Below, piece by piece: positions 61,454 to 64,000 of a DNA stretch of 64,000 nucleotides. The notes under the pieces were generated by a model. It searched no databases and was not told the DNA's origin. It saw only the letters and a program-made list of their open reading frames with translations. The stretch lies in NCBI RefSeq assembly GCF_009862785.1, contig NZ_WWHU01000001.1, positions 4,947,470 to 5,011,469 of the forward strand, read 5' to 3'. Numbering within the stretch: position 1 is the first letter of the stretch; every line of letters starts with the position of its first letter. Made by a program: the position numbers and the translations under genes. Source of the stretch: Gordonia sp. SID5947 (lineage in GTDB: Bacteria; Actinomycetota; Actinomycetes; Mycobacteriales; Mycobacteriaceae).

Positions 61454-63511
61454 GTGCCCGATCTTCACCGCATCCTCGACGGCCTCGACCCCGAGCAGCA
61501 GCGGGCGGTACTCGCCCCCCGCGGCCCGGTGTGTGTGCTGGCCGGAGCCGGAACCGGCAAGACGCGGACCATCACCCGTCGCATCGCGCATCTGATCGAC
61601 AGCGGACAGGTGAACCCGAGCCAGGTGCTCGCCGTCACGTTCACCACGCGAGCGGCCGGAGAGTTGCGTTCGCGGCTTCGGTCGCTGGACATCGCCGGAC
61701 CCGGCAATTCGGTTCAGGCGCAAACCTTTCACGCGGCTGCCCTACGGCAGCTCCGCTATTTCTGGCCGCGCGGACTGAGCTGGGAACTGCTCGACCACAA
61801 ACTCCCGCTGGTCGCCCGCGCCGCCCGCCACGTCGGCCTGACCACGACCAGCGAGTCGTTGCGGGACCTCACGTCGGAGATCGAGTGGGCCAAGGGGTCT
61901 CTCATAGCGCCCGGCGACTACGCCGCGCGGGCGGCCGCGGCCGGTCGCGACACGCCGTTCCCGCACGACATGGTGTCCGCCGTCTTCGACACCTACGAAG
62001 CCGCGAAACGTGATGGTGCACATCTGCTCCTGGATTTCGACGATCTGATCATCTACGCGGGCGAGCTGCTCCGAGAGAGCGATCACGCAGCTGATTTCCG
62101 TTCGCGCTATCGGTGTTTCGTCGTCGACGAGTATCAGGACATCACGCCGATCCAGCAGCGGTTGCTCGAGACGTGGCTGGGGGAGCGCGACAACCTGACG
62201 GTGGTCGGCGATGCGAACCAGACCATCTACTCCTTCGCCGGCGCGACAGCGAAGTACCTGTTGGACTTCACGCGTCGCCACCCGGATGCCACCCTGGTCC
62301 GTCTGGAACGTGACTACCGCTCCACCCCTGAGGTGGTCTCGCTGGCGAATCAGGTCATCGGCGCGGCGACCGAGCGGTCACCGGGAACCCGGCTGGAGTT
62401 GGTGGGCAACGACCGCGGGGCCCGGTGCCCCGCCCGGCCGAGTTCGCCGACGACGTGCGTGAGGCGAACGGTGTTGCCGCGCAGATCAAACACCTGGTCA
62501 ACTCCGGTACCTCACCATCGGAGATCGCTGTGCTCTATCGCGTCAACGCCCAGTCCGAGCGGTTCGAGGAGGCGCTCACAGAGGCCGGCATCCCATATCA
62601 GGTGCGGGGTTCCGAGGCGTTCTTCATGCGTACCGAGATCGGGCAGGCGATGCGCAATCTCGAGGCCGCCGCCGGCCGCGACGATCTTCCGCCCGACGCC
62701 GACACCACGCGGGTGGTGCGCGCGGTTCTGGCGCCGCTTGGTCTGAGTGAGACCGAACCAGCCGGCCCGACAGCGAAGACTCGATGGGAATCGTTGCGTA
62801 CCTTGATGGCCGTCGTCGACGAGATCATCGCCGATCAGCCGGGTATGACGCTGCGACGCCTCGTGGGTGAGTTGTCGCTGCGTGCCGGTGAGCGGCACAC
62901 CCCCGCGCAGGTGGGTGTCACACTGGCGTCGCTGCACGCGGCGAAGGGGCTGGAGTGGGATGCGGTCTTCCTGGTCGGACTCACCGAAGGGTCGGTTCCG
63001 ATCACCCAGGCGATAGACCACGGCGACGATGCGATCGAGGAAGAACGTCGTCTGTTCTACGTCGGCATCACCAGGGCCCGCGAGCACCTTTATCTCTCGT
63101 GGAGCCTGTCGCGATCGGGGCCGGACGTGCCACGCGCCGGCGCACCCGGTTTCTCGACGGTATCGACCTCGATCCGAACCGGAGTGGACGGTGCACGGTG
63201 TGCGGCGCCGAACTGGTGAACCCAGAGTCTCGGGTGCGGGGACGCTGCGCGAGCTGCCGTATCGAGGATCGTGACGAATCGTTGGTGTCCGCGCTGAAGG
63301 CCTGGCGCGCCGACCGTGCCCGGCAGCGCGGAGTGCGGGAGTCGGCGATCCTCACCGACGCGATGCTCGACGCGGTGGCGGACCAGCGCCCGGTGGATGC
63401 CCGCTCCTCGGCGCGATCCCCGGGATCGGACCGACGAAACTCGAGGAGTTCGGTCGAGAACTCCTCGGCCTCGTGAACGGCCCTGGGTTGAGTAGGTCCG
63501 TGCGAGCGTAG
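61454..63511 (+). pseudogene. uvrD2: ATP-dependent DNA helicase UvrD2, interrupted by three frameshifts
   Basis: A superfamily 1A helicase with C-terminal tetracysteine and HRDC domains. The P-loop GAGTGKT is at 31-37 and Walker B reads VVDEYQD. Three one-base gaps break the frame: in the G-run at 62417-62420, the G-run at 63117-63120, and the C-run at 63400-63402. Adding one base at each gives one protein of about 686 residues, including the zinc-like CTVCG and CASC pairs and the HRDC end AIPGIGPTKLEEFGRELL. UvrD2 is essential in M. tuberculosis, and every shift is a missing homopolymer base, so I regard it as a real gene with read errors. The GTG giving [10 protein letters not shown] was chosen. 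Confidence 0.88.
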
Positions 63512-63546
63512 CGAGTACGCGCCATATCGAGCCCGGGCCGTATCGA
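63485..63546. repeat. GC-rich intergenic element after uvrD2
   Basis: Read on the minus strand it gives TTTCGATACGG, then CGCGTACTCGCTACGCTCGC, then CCTACTC. The parts TCGATACGG, CGCTnCGCTCGC and CTACTC recur in the same order at 93-134. This is a dispersed intergenic repeat family that here overlaps the uvrD2 stop and ends before the next promoter. Confidence 0.6.
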
Positions 63547-63558
63547 AACCCGCTGGTC

Positions 63559-63596
63559 AAAAATAGGTTGTGCGAATTTTGCCGCACCCCTAGTCT
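63559..63596 (+). promoter_or_regulatory. WhiB7-type promoter
   Basis: An AT-rich AAAAATA (63559-63565) sits three bases ahead of a minus-35 TTGTGC (63568-63573), a 17-base spacer and a minus-10 TAGTCT (63591-63596). An AT-rich string just upstream of the minus-35 is the recognised feature of promoters activated by WhiB7 with SigA, including whiB7 itself. The position after uvrD2 is where whiB7 lies in mycobacteria. Confidence 0.75.
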
Positions 63597-63683
63597 GGAT
63601 TGGTCAGCACGGGGCGCTACCTGTTTGTCCGTAACGGGTCGCCTCACATGTGGAAGCCTGCGAGCACGGAAAGGAGCGGATCA

Positions 63684-64000
63684 GTGAACGGAATCAACAT
63701 TCAGGCGAGCGTCAGCGTGCCTGTGGCGATGTCTTGGGCGTCAGCCGACTTCGTCGGTATCGAACTCCGTCGCGACCGCTCCTGTGTCGACCTGACCCCC
63801 GTGCGTCCGACGCATGCGCCCGCCGCAGCAGTAGCGCTCGCAGATCCGGCAGTCGCCGGTGCGCGAGCCGCCCAGCGGTTCCCGTGCAGATACGAAGTCT
63901 GCGGAGAAGTTAACTCCGCACCTTTCGGGCCACGGGCGAATCGCAGACGCGAACCCGTGGCCCTTGTCGTAGATGATCGAGATCGAGTTCATCCCAGCGG
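63684..64000 (+). CDS. Leader ORF of the presumed whiB7 transcript, open to the window end
   Basis: GTG 63684 follows the strong ribosome site AAAGGAG and opens a frame with no stop for at least 105 codons. The first 40 codons have high GC at third positions and look coding (MNGINIQASVSV, then FVGIELRRDRSC); later codons look less so. It is not WhiB7, since the four-cysteine pattern and GVWGG are absent. Known whiB7 leaders carry a short upstream ORF followed by an attenuator. Here the frame passes through the hairpins at 63900-63963, so either the leader ORF is long or a base is missing. whiB7 itself should start beyond 64000. Confidence 0.5.
   Translation, partial: MNGINIQASVSVPVAMSWASADFVGIELRRDRSCVDLTPVRPTHAPAAAVALADPAVAGARAAQRFPCRYEVCGEVNSAPFGPRANRRREPVALVVDDRDRVHPS
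63900..63963 (+). terminator. Attenuator-like hairpin pair in the whiB7-type leader
   Basis: Hairpin one is TGCGGAG (63900-63906) with CTCCGCA (63914-63920), followed by CCTTTC. Hairpin two is GGGCCACGGG (63927-63936) with CCCGTGGCCC (63954-63963), with an inner TCGC/GCGA stem at 63941-63952, followed by TTGTCG. About 300 bases of leader precede them. This fits the ribosome-controlled attenuation described for whiB7. Confidence 0.6.

Noticed and set aside
62405-62430. Programmed -1 frameshifting in uvrD2
   Set aside because: The shift is in the -1 direction, but the zero-frame codons (CGC GGG GCC CGG) do not make a slippery X-XXY-YYZ heptamer, and two more shifts of the same kind follow in the same gene. 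A missing base is simpler.
63741-63992. Minus-strand ORF of 83 codons with several cysteines near the right edge
   Set aside because: The cysteine spacing is not that of a Wbl protein, and it lies antisense to a region with clear leader and attenuator features.

Overview
The window is high-GC DNA with actinobacterial start-codon use (many GTG starts, ATGA overlaps, leaderless promoters). It reads as a mycolic-acid-containing actinomycete of the order Mycobacteriales; Gordonia or a close relative is my best guess. The main evidence is gene order. From about 24.3 kb to the end the genes follow, with insertions and losses, the order I recall for Mycobacterium tuberculosis Rv3226c down to Rv3198c and whiB7: SRAP protein, YbaK, sigH, rshA, biotinylated TB7.3, pdtaS, whiB1, diacylglycerol kinase, Soj-like ParA, beta-propeller protein, rhlE, ferritin-like protein, DUF3107, TetR, DUF3152, moeZ, TIGR02569, ATL protein, lipV-like hydrolase, adnA, adnB, K+ channel, nudC, mycoredoxin, uvrD2, and the start of the whiB7 leader. 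No tRNA, rRNA, CRISPR array, insertion sequence or prophage was seen.

Region by region: 0-10.5 kb is accessory metabolism (RidA-like protein, PfkB kinase and class II aldolase in one operon, serine hydrolase, PLP aminotransferase, aldo/keto reductase, quinone oxidoreductase-like MDR protein, Nudix, macrodomain ADP-ribose hydrolase). 10.5-14.5 kb holds two MFS transporters and a MarR regulator with a clear operator. 14.8-24.3 kb is mixed catabolism and redox (SDR, GlcD-type FAD oxidase, cysteine hydrolase, malQ, MFS, single-domain globin, flavin monooxygenase, zinc alcohol dehydrogenase). 24.3-43.1 kb is the conserved stress and housekeeping block. 44.3-50.7 kb is a nitrite assimilation operon, narK-nirB-nirD-hemD/wHTH-cbiX, set inside the conserved block and preceded by a GlnR-like palindrome. 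50.8-63.5 kb is DNA repair and redox: an alkyltransferase-like protein, the AdnAB end-resection motor-nuclease, a K+ channel, NudC, mycoredoxin and UvrD2.

Regulation visible in the sequence links these parts. Three promoters match the SigH/SigR pattern GGAA(C/T)-N18-GTT: one in front of sigH, one in front of moeZ, one in front of the mycoredoxin gene. The sigH promoter opens onto a long in-frame N-terminal extension, as in the sigma-R-prime isoform of Streptomyces. A CRP-type site lies upstream of whiB1. The window ends in a whiB7-type promoter and attenuator leader.

Quality caution: four genes (malQ, sigH, the K+ channel gene, uvrD2) need six one-base corrections to restore family-like proteins. 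Each fits a missing base in a short G or C run, which looks like homopolymer under-calling and not decay.
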